Positions 1-9,253 are shown, counted from the first letter of the stretch. The stretch: DNA of 64,000 nucleotides from Streptomyces sp. TN58 (GCF_001941845.1 NZ_CP018870.1:7292001-7356000), one strand, 5' to 3'. Notes: generated by a model not told the origin, from the letters alone. Program-made: numbers and translations.

Positions 1-947
1 TTGGTGAAGGTGCGCCGGTACTCGGTCGGGCTGGTCCCCAGGATCCGCTGGAAGTGCAGCCGCAGGTTCGCCCCGGTGCCGAGGCCGACGTCGGCCGCGA
101 TCTGCTCGACACCGCGCTGTGAGCGTTCCAGCAGCTCGCGTGCCACGTCGATACGGGCCCGCATGACCCACTGCATCGGCGTGTACCCGGTGTCCTCCGA
201 GAACCGCCGCGAGAACGTACGAGGCGACACCCCGGCGTGCCGGGCCAGCGACTCCAGGGTGAGGGGCTCGCCCAGCCGGCGCAGCGCCCACTCCCGGGTG
301 GCGGCGAACCGCTCGCCGAGCGGCTCCGGCACACTGCGCGGCACGTACTGCGCCTGGCCGCCGCTGCGGTAGGGGGCGGCCACCAGGCGCCGCGCCGCGT
401 GGTTCGACGCGGCCACGCCGAGATCGCCGCGCAGGATGTGCAGGCACAGGTCGATGCCGGACGCGGCGCCCGCCGAGGTGAGGACGCTGCCCTCGTCGAC
501 GAACAGGACGTTCTCGTCGACCCGGACGAGCGGGTGCTTGGCGGTGAGCGCCCGCGCGTAGTGCCAGTGTGTCGTCGCGCGCTTACCGTCGAGCAGGCCC
601 GTCGCGGCGAGCGCGAACGCGCCCGTCGAGATGGCGGCGAGCCGCGCGCCCCGCTCGTGGGCCGCGATCAGCGCGTCGATGACGGGCCGCGGCGGGTCCT
701 CGCGGTCGGGGAAGCGGTAGCCGGGGACGAAGACGATGTCGGCCCACGCGAGGGCGTCCAGCCCGTGCGTCACGTGGTAGGAGAGCCCGTCGCCGCCCGC
801 GACGAGCCCGGGGGCAGCGCCGCACACCCGCACCTCGTACGGCATGCTCGCGCGGGTCGTGAAGACCTGCGCGGGGATGCCCACGTCGAGCGGCTTCGCG
901 CCCTCCAGGACGAGGACGGCGACACGGTGGAGAGGGGAGGCTGGCAC
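1..947 (-). CDS. GlxA-type AraC family regulator (3' end cut by window)
   Basis: Reading leftward from a GTG at 947, the frame stays open to the window edge, giving at least 315 residues. The first ~170 residues read as a DJ-1/PfpI-like domain (AVLVLEGAKPLDVGIPAQVF near the start, FVPGYR, and an AISTGAFALA segment where PfpI enzymes carry their nucleophile). The last ~110 form an AraC double helix-turn-helix (LESLARHAGVSPRTFSRRF, then IAADVGLGTGANLRLHFQRI, LGTSPTEYRR). This is the GlxA architecture of cytoplasmic transcription factors. Only a few C-terminal residues should be missing. It lies 84 bp downstream of a LysE exporter on the same strand and may be co-transcribed with it. The ligand is unknown. 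Confidence 0.9.
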   Translation of the reverse strand, partial: MPASPLHRVAVLVLEGAKPLDVGIPAQVFTTRASMPYEVRVCGAAPGLVAGGDGLSYHVTHGLDALAWADIVFVPGYRFPDREDPPRPVIDALIAAHERGARLAAISTGAFALAATGLLDGKRATTHWHYARALTAKHPLVRVDENVLFVDEGSVLTSAGAASGIDLCLHILRGDLGVAASNHAARRLVAAPYRSGGQAQYVPRSVPEPLGERFAATREWALRRLGEPLTLESLARHAGVSPRTFSRRFSEDTGYTPMQWVMRARIDVARELLERSQRGVEQIAADVGLGTGANLRLHFQRILGTSPTEYRRTFT

Positions 948-1031
948 GCTACCGAGCCTAGGGGGTGTCCGGCGGATCAGGCGCCGCCCGCCCGCCCGGG
1001 ACCATCGCGGCAGTCCCGGGGCGGATCCGGC

Positions 1032-1676
1032 TCAGGCCGCCGCGGGCGTACGCGACAGGGCGGTGCGCAGCGCGAAGAAGCCGAGCAGGCCGCCCGACGC
1101 GAGCCGCTGAGCGGTCATCACGCGGGGCCGGGCGGCCAGGAACCCCGACACCCGTGCCGCGCCCAGCATGATCAGACCGTTCACGGAGATCCCCACGACG
1201 ATCTGCACACCACCGAGCTGGAGCAGCTGCGCCCAGTCCGGGCCGGCCTGCGGATCCATGAACTGGGGCAGAAGAGCGGCGTACATGAGGGCGATCTTGG
1301 GGTTGAGCAGGTTGGTCAGGAGCCCCGTCGAGAACAGACGGGTGTCGGAGACCGGAGGCAGGTCCCCGGCCGGCGCGAAGGGCGAACGGCCACCGGGCTT
1401 GAGCATCCCCCAGGCCAGGTAGGCCAGGTAGGCGGCCCCGGCGAGCTTGACCACCGTGAACGCGAGCGGCACGGCGGCGAACAGCGCGGACAGGCCCGCG
1501 GCCGCGGCCACCAGATAGCACACGAATCCCACCGCGGTCCCGCTCAGGCTGACCAGGCCCGCCCTGCGGCCCTGGGTGATCGCGCGAGACGCCAGGTGGA
1601 TCATGTTCGGTCCCGGAGTCAGGGCCATGCCCAGCTCGATCAGGGCCACTCCGCCCACCGCGGCCAGACTGATCAC
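1032..1676 (-). CDS. LysE/RhtB family amino-acid exporter
   Basis: The 214-residue membrane protein has about six hydrophobic segments and the LysE/RhtB hallmarks: a PGPNM motif near residue 22 and NLLNPKIALM near residue 122. Family members export amino acids or small polar metabolites across the cytoplasmic membrane by proton exchange. Length and topology are normal. It is divergent from the FAD monooxygenase at 1946, with a 269-bp shared upstream region. The substrate cannot be told from sequence. Confidence 0.88.
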   Translation of the reverse strand: MISLAAVGGVALIELGMALTPGPNMIHLASRAITQGRRAGLVSLSGTAVGFVCYLVAAAAGLSALFAAVPLAFTVVKLAGAAYLAYLAWGMLKPGGRSPFAPAGDLPPVSDTRLFSTGLLTNLLNPKIALMYAALLPQFMDPQAGPDWAQLLQLGGVQIVVGISVNGLIMLGAARVSGFLAARPRVMTAQRLASGGLLGFFALRTALSRTPAAA

Positions 1677-1945
1677 CGGTCAACTCCCGATCGCTTGCCG
1701 GGTAGCCGTACCCGGAGTGGGGTGGCGCCCGGCTGTGTGACGGGCGGCTGCGACGCGTCGGCAGTGCCGCGGTCGACTTCGTGGAGGATACAAGCCGGCC
1801 GGTCAGCGGATCCGCGGACCCCACGACGCCCGCCTGCCGGACGGCTCCTGAGCGCAGCCGGCGAGTGTCCCGCCCGGGCCGCCGCCCGCGGTGGGGTATA
1901 CGTGCCCTGGAGGATCGACCGACCTCCGCGAAGGGAGTGGTTGCC

Positions 1946-3178
1946 GTGGAGCGAACGACCTGCTGCGTGGTGGGGGGCGGCCCGGCGGGAATGGTGCTCG
2001 CGCTGCTGCTGGCCCGTGCCGGTGTGGAGGTGTCGGTGCTGGAGAAACACGGTGACTTCCTGCGCGACTTCCGCGGCGACACCGTGCATCCCACCACCCT
2101 GTCACTGCTCGACGACATCGGTCTCGCCGAACGCTTCGCCCGGCTCCCGCAGCGCCGCGTCACCACCGTCCAGCTGCCCATCGGACCCGACCGCACGCTG
2201 GTCACCGTCGGCAACATCGGAGCCCTGCCCGGGAAGTACAACTACATCGCGATGGTGCCCCAGTGGGACCTCCTCGACCTCCTCGCCGACGAGGCGCGCC
2301 GGGAGCCCGCCTTCCACCTGCGCATGGACACCGAGGCGACCGGCTTCCTCGTCGAGGGCGGACGGGTGCGCGGCGTGCGCTACCGCACCGCGGACGGCGC
2401 CACCGGCGAACTCCGGGCCACCCTGACCGTTGCCTGCGACGGCCGCGGCTCACTGGCCAGGGCACTGCCCGAACTCGGCCTGGAGCACTTCCCGTGCCCC
2501 ATGGACGCCTGGTGGTTCCGCCTGCCGCGCCACGAGAGCGACCCCAGCGGGCTCGTGGGCGGTCTGGGCGACAGGTTCTTCACCGCGCTCATCGACCGCG
2601 GGGACTACTGGCAGTGCGCGGCGCTCATCCCGAAGGGGACCGACGCCGAGCGCCGCGCCGAGGGCCTGGAGCGCTTCATGGACCGCTTCGCGGAGGCCGC
2701 CCCCTGGCTGGCCGACCGGAGCCACGCCGTCAGCTCCTGGGACGAGGTGAAACTGCTCGACGTACGACTGGACCGGCTGCGCCGCTGGCACCGGCCCGGT
2801 CTGCTGTGCATCGGCGACGCCGCCCACGCGATGTCCCCGGTGGGCGGCATCGGCATCAACCTCGCCGTGCAGGACGCGGTCGCCACGGCCCGCCACCTCG
2901 TACGCCCGCTCCGCGAGGGCAGGGTGGGCCTGAACGACGTACGCCGGGTCCAGTTCCGCCGCTGGCCCACCACCGTGGCGACCCAGGGGCTCCAACGACT
3001 GGCCCACGCCCAGGTCTTCGAACCCATCCTGGAAGGCCGCACCGCGTTCGGTGATCCCCGGCGCGCCCAGCGGATGACGGAACTCGTCACCGAATCGCCC
3101 TGGTTGAACCGTATCCCGGCGTACTTCATCGCCTACGGAGCCCTCCGCGAGCGTCCCCCGGCCGAATCACTCCGCTGA
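1946..3178 (+). CDS. FAD-dependent monooxygenase (PHBH-like)
   Basis: Predicted 410-residue flavoprotein of the aromatic hydroxylase class. The N-terminus has the Rossmann FAD motif GGGPAGMVLALLLARAG followed by a glutamate in SVLEKHGDF. An FRGDTVHP stretch follows. The second FAD motif, CIGDAAHAMSPVGGIGINLA, lies about residue 290. I chose the GTG at 1946 because GAAGGGAG precedes it at good spacing; longer in-frame starts lack a ribosome binding site and add a low-complexity leader. Homologues use NAD(P)H and O2 to hydroxylate aromatic or polyketide-like substrates. The gene stands alone and its substrate is unknown. Confidence 0.88.
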   Translation: MERTTCCVVGGGPAGMVLALLLARAGVEVSVLEKHGDFLRDFRGDTVHPTTLSLLDDIGLAERFARLPQRRVTTVQLPIGPDRTLVTVGNIGALPGKYNYIAMVPQWDLLDLLADEARREPAFHLRMDTEATGFLVEGGRVRGVRYRTADGATGELRATLTVACDGRGSLARALPELGLEHFPCPMDAWWFRLPRHESDPSGLVGGLGDRFFTALIDRGDYWQCAALIPKGTDAERRAEGLERFMDRFAEAAPWLADRSHAVSSWDEVKLLDVRLDRLRRWHRPGLLCIGDAAHAMSPVGGIGINLAVQDAVATARHLVRPLREGRVGLNDVRRVQFRRWPTTVATQGLQRLAHAQVFEPILEGRTAFGDPRRAQRMTELVTESPWLNRIPAYFIAYGALRERPPAESLR

Positions 3179-3219
3179 GACGCCCGGCCCGCCGGCGGCG
3201 GAATCCCCTTGGGTGGATT

Positions 3220-3264
3220 CCCTGCGGTGGTCGCCGCGGCGCTGCCGTGGCGACCACCGCAGGG
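3220..3264. terminator. Perfect 16-bp hairpin between convergent genes
   Basis: The arms 3220-3235 and 3249-3264 are perfectly complementary (CCCTGCGGTGGTCGCC and its reverse complement) around a 13-nt loop. It lies between the 3' ends of the FAD monooxygenase and the acyl-CoA dehydrogenase, as expected for a bidirectional terminator of the Streptomyces type with no long U tract. Confidence 0.75.
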
Positions 3265-3273
3265 ACGCCCGTC

Positions 3274-5004
3274 CTACTGCGCCATCTCGTACGCGCCGGA
3301 CAGGGCCTCGACCCGGGCCCACACACGGGCCGAGCGGGCCTCGTCGACGACCGGGCGGCGGACGGCGGCCAGCGCCCAGGCCTGCTGCTCCGGCGTGCTG
3401 GAGTCCTTGCCGTGCAGTTCCACGGCGTGCTGGGAGAAGTCCCGCACGAGCACCGAGAACAGCTCGTCCAGCACGGACTCGTCCAGGTCCGTCAGGCGGG
3501 CCTGCTCCAGGATCAGCTGTCCGTGGACGACCAGGGCGAACAGCTGCCCCACGGAGAGGAGGAAGTCGAGGTCGCGTCCCTGCGCCTCGTCGGGTGCGAT
3601 GGTCGCCGCGAACTCGGCCAGTGCGTCGGCCTGTTCGCGGAAGCGCGCCACGTTCGGCACGGCGGCGTAGGAGTCGTACGCCGGGCGCCAGTCGTGGAAG
3701 CGTACGGAGCCCAGGCCGCGGGCCGGCCCCTGCCGGAACAGGAAGTCGTCGTCGGCGGCGTCGAGGCGCGTCGGTACGGGCTCGTACTCCGCCGGGGCCA
3801 GCAGGTGGTTGCGCATGAACTTGAGGATCAGCGCGAGGTTGACGTGGACGGTGCCCTCCAGCTTGGGCAGTCCGCGGATCTCGACGGCCGCCTGGGCGAA
3901 GTAGTTGTCCTTCTCGAACCCCTTGGCGGCGATCACGTCCCACATCAGGTCGATGACCTTCTCGCCCTCCGTCGTGACCTTCATCTTGGTCATCGGGTTG
4001 AAGAGCAGGTAACGGCGGTCGTCCGGCCCGGCGGAGCGGAAGTAGTCGACGGCGCGGTCGCTGAACAGCTTCATCCCCACGAGGCGGACGTAGGCGTCGG
4101 CCAGCTCGCGGCGCACGTGCGGGAAGGCGGTGACGGGCCGGCCGTAGAGGATCCGGTTGTGCGCGTGCGTGACGGCCTCGTACATCGCGTGCTCGCAGAT
4201 GCCGATCGAGGCGGTGCAGAGGTTGAACTTGCCGACGTTGACGGTGTTGAGCGCGGCGTCGAAGGCGGCGCGCCCGGTGTGCAGGACGTCCTCGGCGGAC
4301 ACCGGGTAGTCCTCCAGGCGGAACTCGCTGACGTACTTGGAGGAGTCGACGACGTTCTTCACGAGCCGGTACGCCGGGTGGCGGCTGTCGGCGGCGAAGA
4401 AGACGTAACCGTCCGGGCCTTCGACGTCGGTGCGGCGGCCGAAGACGGAGACGAGCCCGGCGGCGTTGCCGTTGCCGATGTAGTACTTGGATCCGCTGGC
4501 GCGGAAGCCGCCGGAGCCGTCGGTGGACGGCTCCAGCAGCATGTCGGTGGAGTAGATGTCGGCGCCGTGGGTCTTCTCGGACAGGCCGAAGGCGAACACC
4601 TCGCCCTCCGACAGCAGTTGTGCGGCGCGCTCGCGGGCGGCGGCGTTGTCGCTCTGCCAGACGGGGCCGAGGCCGAGGATGGTCACCTGCCAGGCGTACC
4701 AGTAGTCGAGACCGTAGAAGCCGAAGATCTCGTTGAGGGCGGCGATCCGCGCGGTGTCCCAGCGCTTGTCCGGCTCGTCCTCCCCGGCGGCGGCCGCCGG
4801 GGTCAGGAACGTCGCGAAGAGGCCTTCCTTGGCGGAGAAGGCGAGGAAGTCGGCCAGCCAGGCTCGGGTGCGGTAGTCCTCGATGATCCGCCGCTTGCCG
4901 CGGGCCTCGAACCAGTCGACGGTCGCGCGCAGCAGCCTGCGGGTCTCCGGGTCGAAGTGCGCCGGGTCGTAGGTGTGCGGGTGGAACAGCAGAGGGTCGG
5001 ACAT
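3274..5004 (-). CDS. Acyl-CoA dehydrogenase family protein
   Basis: Predicted 576-residue flavoprotein, longer than the ~380-residue minimal family because of N- and C-terminal extensions. Family signatures include FGLSEKTHGADI near residue 137, SGSKYYIGNGNAAG near residue 170, GICEHAMYEAVTHAHNR near residue 272, and a C-terminal helical domain. It should oxidise an acyl-CoA or a related thioester and pass electrons to ETF. It sits 93 bp downstream of the padR gene on the same strand, so PadR may control it. Substrate chain length is not evident. Confidence 0.85.
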   Translation of the reverse strand: MSDPLLFHPHTYDPAHFDPETRRLLRATVDWFEARGKRRIIEDYRTRAWLADFLAFSAKEGLFATFLTPAAAAGEDEPDKRWDTARIAALNEIFGFYGLDYWYAWQVTILGLGPVWQSDNAAARERAAQLLSEGEVFAFGLSEKTHGADIYSTDMLLEPSTDGSGGFRASGSKYYIGNGNAAGLVSVFGRRTDVEGPDGYVFFAADSRHPAYRLVKNVVDSSKYVSEFRLEDYPVSAEDVLHTGRAAFDAALNTVNVGKFNLCTASIGICEHAMYEAVTHAHNRILYGRPVTAFPHVRRELADAYVRLVGMKLFSDRAVDYFRSAGPDDRRYLLFNPMTKMKVTTEGEKVIDLMWDVIAAKGFEKDNYFAQAAVEIRGLPKLEGTVHVNLALILKFMRNHLLAPAEYEPVPTRLDAADDDFLFRQGPARGLGSVRFHDWRPAYDSYAAVPNVARFREQADALAEFAATIAPDEAQGRDLDFLLSVGQLFALVVHGQLILEQARLTDLDESVLDELFSVLVRDFSQHAVELHGKDSSTPEQQAWALAAVRRPVVDEARSARVWARVEALSGAYEMAQ

Positions 5005-5097
5005 GGCGGATCACCTTCCGAGGGGTCGGAGTCGGGTCCGCGCGGGTGCGCGGAGGAAGCGGGGGAGGAAGCGGGAGGCGGCGGGGGTGCGCGCGGG

Positions 5098-5694
5098 CTA
5101 CGAGGCCGGCGGCGCGGGCGGTGCGGGCGGTGCGGGCGGCGCGGTGCGGCCGAGCCGGTGGAGGGTGGCCAGGACGTCGTCGAGCCAGGCGATCGTCATC
5201 CGCTCCTGCGCGATGCCCCCGCGCAGTACGACGTGCTGGAGTTCCTGGCCGGCGTCGAGCGGCGCCGGGGCGTCGGGCCCGGTGAAGTCGCGCAGTTCCC
5301 CGGCGAGATAGCGCGTCAGCCGGTCCCGGTGGGCCTGCTGGTGCCGTTCCACCTCGCGGATCAGGGACGCCGGGTCGTCGAAGGCCGCCCCGCGGATCTT
5401 CACGGCGAGGTCGTGCCGCAGGCTTTCCGGCTCGATCGGCTCGTGCAGCCACCGCGCGAGCGCGGCCCGGCCGGGACCGGCGGCCGAGTACTCCTTCTTG
5501 TCCGGCCGGCCCTGCTGCGGGATCGTACGGACGGCGAGCAGCCCGTCGCTCTCCATGCGCTTGAGCACGCGGTAGATCTGCTGGTGCGTGGCGGTCCAGA
5601 AGTAGCCGATCGACCGGTCGAAGCGGCGGGCCAGCTCATAGCCGGAGCCCGGCTTCTCCAGCAGGGAGACGAGGATCGCGTGTTCGAGCGCCAT
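5098..5694 (-). CDS. PadR family transcriptional regulator
   Basis: The 198-residue protein has an N-terminal PadR winged helix (ILVSLLEKPGSGYELARRF, THQQIYRVLKRMESDGLL, then a wing rich in Arg/Lys) and a C-terminal Vir_act_alpha_C-type helical dimerisation region (HQQAHRDRLTRYL). It ends in an Ala-Pro-Pro repeat written by tandem 9-bp units. A perfect 7-2-7 palindrome lies 15 bp before its ATG, so autorepression is likely. It precedes the acyl-CoA dehydrogenase gene. The effector is unknown. Confidence 0.9.
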   Translation of the reverse strand: MALEHAILVSLLEKPGSGYELARRFDRSIGYFWTATHQQIYRVLKRMESDGLLAVRTIPQQGRPDKKEYSAAGPGRAALARWLHEPIEPESLRHDLAVKIRGAAFDDPASLIREVERHQQAHRDRLTRYLAGELRDFTGPDAPAPLDAGQELQHVVLRGGIAQERMTIAWLDDVLATLHRLGRTAPPAPPAPPAPPAS

Positions 5695-5708
5695 ACCCCG
5701 ATCCTGCT

Positions 5709-5724
5709 ATGCAACTCGTTGCAT
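5709..5724. promoter_or_regulatory. Candidate PadR operator
   Basis: ATGCAAC-TC-GTTGCAT is a perfect 16-bp palindrome, AT-rich for this genome, placed just upstream of the padR start codon and downstream of the carotenoid oxygenase gene. PadR proteins commonly bind ATG-type dyads overlapping their own promoter, so autoregulation and control of padR plus the acyl-CoA dehydrogenase gene are inferred. Confidence 0.7.
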
Positions 5725-5783
5725 GGACAAGCGGCGGCGCCCAGGTGAGACGCGGCTCACCCGGGCGCCGCCAGGGGCGGGAT

Positions 5784-7166
5784 TCACGCGGAGGCGTCGG
5801 GGATCCAGGAGCCGTGGATCATGGCCGGGACCCGGCGCGGCAGGTGGATCGTGGCGACCGGCGGGACGGTCAGGTCGCCGGCGTCCAGGACCAGCAGCTG
5901 CGAGGCGTTCGCGTGCAGGTCGCTGACCACCGTCAGCAGGTACCCGGCGTCCTCCTGCGACGCGCCCGCGCCCTCGGCGGGTACGAACACGGCCTCGCTG
6001 GGAAGCCGCCCGGCACCGAACGGCAGCAGTTGCCGGGCCCCGGTGGAGCGGTCGTACTTGACGAGCGTGTGGGCGGCCGTCCCCATGTCGTCGGGGAAGG
6101 CGAGCGCGTACTGGTAGCGGTGTTCGATGCCGAGGAAGGCGTCGTTGATGGTCGGGAACTCCACGGTGAGGTCGTCGGTCACCTCCTCCTTGACGGCGCC
6201 CGCCGCCAGGTCGACGGTCCAGCGGGTGCTGCGCGAGCCGTGGTTGGGCTCGGCCCCCCGGTCCTCGGCGCCGACCCACCAGTTCCAGGAGCGCTGCCAG
6301 CCCTCCCGGCCCACGCTCGGGCCCTCGACGACGATGCGCCCGTGGGGGTCCTCGTAGGCGTTGGCGAAGTGCATGCCGTAGCCCTGCCCGATCTCGAACC
6401 AGCGGATCTCGCGGGCCCGTCCGCCGCCGCCCGCGCCCGCGGCCGTGCGCGGCATGACGCCGATGCGCGAGATCTGCTCGTCGTCCCAGCTGTACGGGAT
6501 GCCCGAGCGCTCTGCGGGGTCGAACGTCACGGAGCCCTCCAGGAACACCACGTAGTGCTCGGTGAGGGCGAAGTCGTGTTTGAGTGCCGCGCTCGCGCCC
6601 GGTACCTCCTGGCTCTCCAGCACCTGCCCGTCGGCGGTGGCGACGTGGTGGACCAGGTACGGCGGGAAGGGGGAGGAGGCGAAGAAGTGCAGCTCGCCGG
6701 TGACCGGGTCCTCCTTGGGGTGGGCGGTCATCGCCGAGGTCAGCCTGCCTCCGAAGTCGTAGGCCCCTACGGTGTCCAGGTCCGCCGTCAGCTCGAAGGG
6801 CAGGGCCGCTTCGCTGAGGGCGAGGAGCCGGCCGGCGTGTTCGATGACGTGGGTGCCGGCCGTGCTGGCGGTGAGGTCGGGGCCCTTGTCGGTCATGTAG
6901 GGGGCGCCGTCGAGGGCGGGGGTGTGGACCCAGCGGTTGCGGTACCACTCGGCGCGTCCGTCGCGCAGGCGGATGCCGTGGACCATGCCGCTGCCCTTGA
7001 ACCAGTGGGTGGGGGTGATCCCGGGCTTGGGGTTGTGGCTGTTGCGGATGAGCCTGCCGGACAGCTCGGGCGGGATGGTGCCTTCGACGGTGAGTCCGGT
7101 GGCGGTGATCTCGTCGGTGACGGGGGTGTAGTGGCCGGTCAGATATGGCTTCGGGATGCTGGTCAC
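5784..7166 (-). CDS. Carotenoid cleavage oxygenase (RPE65 family)
   Basis: The 460-residue protein has the seven-bladed propeller family pattern: an RNSHNPKPG N-terminal segment, HWFKGSGMVHG near residue 55, and four candidate Fe(II)-binding histidines in TAHPKEDP, LKHDFALTEH, GMHFANAYED and the terminal IHGSWIPD. Members use non-haem iron and O2 to cleave carotenoid, apocarotenoid or stilbene double bonds. The start gives MTSIPKPYLTGHYTPV, typical of bacterial members. It follows the SRPBCC gene by 69 bp in a minus-strand block headed by the MFS exporter. No carotenoid synthesis genes are in the window, so the substrate is open. Confidence 0.88.
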   Translation of the reverse strand: MTSIPKPYLTGHYTPVTDEITATGLTVEGTIPPELSGRLIRNSHNPKPGITPTHWFKGSGMVHGIRLRDGRAEWYRNRWVHTPALDGAPYMTDKGPDLTASTAGTHVIEHAGRLLALSEAALPFELTADLDTVGAYDFGGRLTSAMTAHPKEDPVTGELHFFASSPFPPYLVHHVATADGQVLESQEVPGASAALKHDFALTEHYVVFLEGSVTFDPAERSGIPYSWDDEQISRIGVMPRTAAGAGGGGRAREIRWFEIGQGYGMHFANAYEDPHGRIVVEGPSVGREGWQRSWNWWVGAEDRGAEPNHGSRSTRWTVDLAAGAVKEEVTDDLTVEFPTINDAFLGIEHRYQYALAFPDDMGTAAHTLVKYDRSTGARQLLPFGAGRLPSEAVFVPAEGAGASQEDAGYLLTVVSDLHANASQLLVLDAGDLTVPPVATIHLPRRVPAMIHGSWIPDASA

Positions 7167-7235
7167 GGCGGGTCCTCGATTCTGGGACGGCGGAGCGGAA
7201 CGGTGGGTGAGTGGTTTCTGGGGAAGCGGGTGCGA

Positions 7236-7730
7236 TCAGTCCCGCTCGGGGGCGGTGGTGGCGGTGGCGGCCGCAGCGGCCTCGGCCTCGGCCCGGACCT
7301 TCAGTGCGGCGAGCCAGGCGTCCAGCGACTGCCGCAGCACCTGTTCCATCTCCGTAGGCCGGGCCTCGACGGGTGCGCCGCTCCAGGACTCCTCGGTGCG
7401 GACCGTCACGGTGCCGGGCGCCGTCTCCTGGAACGTCCAGACGTGGATGCCGTCGATGCCGTGTGCCGGGCCGCCCCAAACGATCCGCTCGCCGGGGACG
7501 ACCTGGTGGACGGTGGAGGTGATGTCCAGGCCGTGGGTCAGCCAGCGGAAGGCGGTGCCGGGGGTCAGCGGGCCGGCGTACTCGACCCGGTCCACGTCCG
7601 TGTTCCAGTCGGGCCAGGCGGCGATGTCCGTGTGCAGGCTCCAGACCGTCGGGAGCGGGGCGTGCACGGTGGTTTCGACGCGGACGACGACCGGTGCTTC
7701 GGAGTCGACGGCGGTGGGGTGCGTGGTCAT
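7236..7730 (-). CDS. SRPBCC (START/Bet v1-like) protein
   Basis: The 164-residue protein has the SRPBCC opening strand and helix (VRVETTVHAPLPTVWSLHTDIAAWPDWN) and the central strands of the helix-grip cavity. It probably binds or acts on a hydrophobic ligand, as in polyketide cyclases or lipid carriers. It lies between the MFS exporter (28 bp upstream) and the carotenoid oxygenase (69 bp downstream), which suggests a shared hydrophobic substrate. The C-terminal ~15 residues are an Ala/Thr-rich tail. Confidence 0.8.
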   Translation of the reverse strand: MTTHPTAVDSEAPVVVRVETTVHAPLPTVWSLHTDIAAWPDWNTDVDRVEYAGPLTPGTAFRWLTHGLDITSTVHQVVPGERIVWGGPAHGIDGIHVWTFQETAPGTVTVRTEESWSGAPVEARPTEMEQVLRQSLDAWLAALKVRAEAEAAAAATATTAPERD

Positions 7731-7758
7731 GGGGGTTGCTCCTTCGGTGGTGGTGGGG

Positions 7759-9240
7759 TCAGCGGGTGCGGGATGGCGGGCGGACGGCGGTCGGCGGCGG
7801 GGGAGCGGCGGGGACGGTTCCCCGCGGCGGGCGGGTTCCGCGGGCGAGCAGTGGAGTGAGGGCCGCCCCGACGCCGAGGACGGCGGCTGACATCAGGAAG
7901 GCGGCGCGGTACCCCTCGGTGAGGGCCGCGGTGTGCGGCAGGTCGGAGGCGGCGGTGCGGGCGGCTGCCAGGGTCCCCAGCACGGCGAGGCCGACGGCGC
8001 CGCCGACCTGGCGGGTGGTGTTGACCAGGCCGCCGGCCACTCCCGCGTCGGCGGGCTCCACCCCGTCCACAGCCGCTCCGGTGAGCTGGACGAAGGTCGT
8101 GCCGAGGCCGGCGCCGACGAGGAGGACGGGGCCGAGCAGGTGGACGAGGAAGGTGCCGTCGGCCGGAATCCGGGCCAGCCACAGGAATCCGGCGGCCTGG
8201 ACCGCCAGGCCCGCGAGGAGGGTGCGGTGCGGGCCGATGCGGCGGGCGAGGACAGGCGCCAGTCCCGAGCCGATCATGTTCGCCGCGGCGAGCGGCAGTT
8301 GGGACAGGCCCGCTTCCAAGGCGCTCGCGCCGAGCACCTGTTGCTGATAGAGGGGGAGGAAGAAGAACAGGCCGACCCAGACCGCACCGAGCAGCGCCAT
8401 GACGAGGTTGGCGGGACCCGCGGCGCCGCGGGTGAGGAGCCTCGGCGGCAGGAGCGGCGCCGGGTGGCGCCGTTCGAGCCGCACGAAGAGGGTGAGCAGC
8501 ACGGCCGCCGCTCCGAAGGAGCCGAGGACGAGGGGGTCGGTCCAGCCGGAGCGGCCCGCGGCCGTGAGCCCGAAGACGAGCGCGACCAGCCCGGAGGTGA
8601 CGGTGAGGGCTCCGGTCGCGTCGAGACGTGAGCGGGGCTCGGCGTCCTCCTTCCGGTCGGCGGGTACGAGCCGCAGGGTGGCGGCCAGGACCACCGCCGC
8701 GCCGACGCCGGAGGCGTGGAACACCCAGGGCCAGCCGGGGCCTTCGGTCAGTACGCCGCCGAGCACGACCCCGGCCGCGCCGCCCGCGCCGGAGACGGCG
8801 CCCCACACCCCGAGGGCCCTGGCGCGGGCGGTGCCGGGCGGGTGGAGCCGCATGACCAGGGACAGTGCGGCGGGGGCGATCGCCGCGGCACCGACCCCCT
8901 GCGCCGTGCGGGCGGTGACGAGCATCCAGGGCGTGCTCGCCAGCCCTGCGGCGACGGCCGCCACGGTGAAGACGGCGAGGCCGGCCGTCAGTACGCGGCG
9001 CCGCCCGAGAAGGTCCGCCGCCCGGCCGCCGAGCAGGAGCAGCGCGCCGAAGGCGAGGCCGTACGCGTTGACGACCCAGGACATGCCCGCGTCGGACAGG
9101 CCGACCCCGTCGCGCACGGCGGGGAGGGCGACGTTCACGATCGACGTGCTGAGGGTGACCGCGAACTGGGCGGCGGCGAGCGCCACCAGGGCCGCGGCGG
9201 CGGGAGCGGGGGTTCGGCGGTCGGGCGGTGTGGCGTCCAT
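7759..9240 (-). CDS. MFS drug exporter, DHA2 (EmrB/QacA) type
   Basis: Predicted 493-residue membrane protein with about 14 hydrophobic segments. Early family motifs are visible: STSIVNVALP in helix 1, WVVNAYGLAFGALLLLGGRAADLLGRRRV spanning the motif A region, and ARTAQGVGAAAIAPAALSLV. It should export a drug or metabolite by proton antiport. The ATG at 9240 was chosen over a much longer open frame because it begins directly before helix 1. An imperfect palindrome matching one in front of the tetR gene lies 14 bp upstream, so TetR control is likely. Confidence 0.88.
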   Translation of the reverse strand: MDATPPDRRTPAPAAAALVALAAAQFAVTLSTSIVNVALPAVRDGVGLSDAGMSWVVNAYGLAFGALLLLGGRAADLLGRRRVLTAGLAVFTVAAVAAGLASTPWMLVTARTAQGVGAAAIAPAALSLVMRLHPPGTARARALGVWGAVSGAGGAAGVVLGGVLTEGPGWPWVFHASGVGAAVVLAATLRLVPADRKEDAEPRSRLDATGALTVTSGLVALVFGLTAAGRSGWTDPLVLGSFGAAAVLLTLFVRLERRHPAPLLPPRLLTRGAAGPANLVMALLGAVWVGLFFFLPLYQQQVLGASALEAGLSQLPLAAANMIGSGLAPVLARRIGPHRTLLAGLAVQAAGFLWLARIPADGTFLVHLLGPVLLVGAGLGTTFVQLTGAAVDGVEPADAGVAGGLVNTTRQVGGAVGLAVLGTLAAARTAASDLPHTAALTEGYRAAFLMSAAVLGVGAALTPLLARGTRPPRGTVPAAPPPPTAVRPPSRTR

Positions 9241-9253
9241 GCTGCGATCTCCT

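Noticed and set aside
958..1031. CTAGGGGGTGTCC next to the GlxA start as an IS end
   Set aside because: It resembles an insertion-sequence end, but I found no matching right end or duplicated flank, so it is not listed as an element.
237..2426. Very long plus-strand open frame (729 codons) across 0.2-2.4 kb
   Set aside because: It is antisense to the GlxA regulator and LysE exporter and overlaps the monooxygenase in another frame. Its composition is Arg/Gly/Ala-rich without any family pattern.
3247..5748. 833-codon plus-strand open frame
   Set aside because: Antisense shadow of the acyl-CoA dehydrogenase and padR genes. The valine/glycine-rich sequence is typical of the reverse strand of GC-rich genes.
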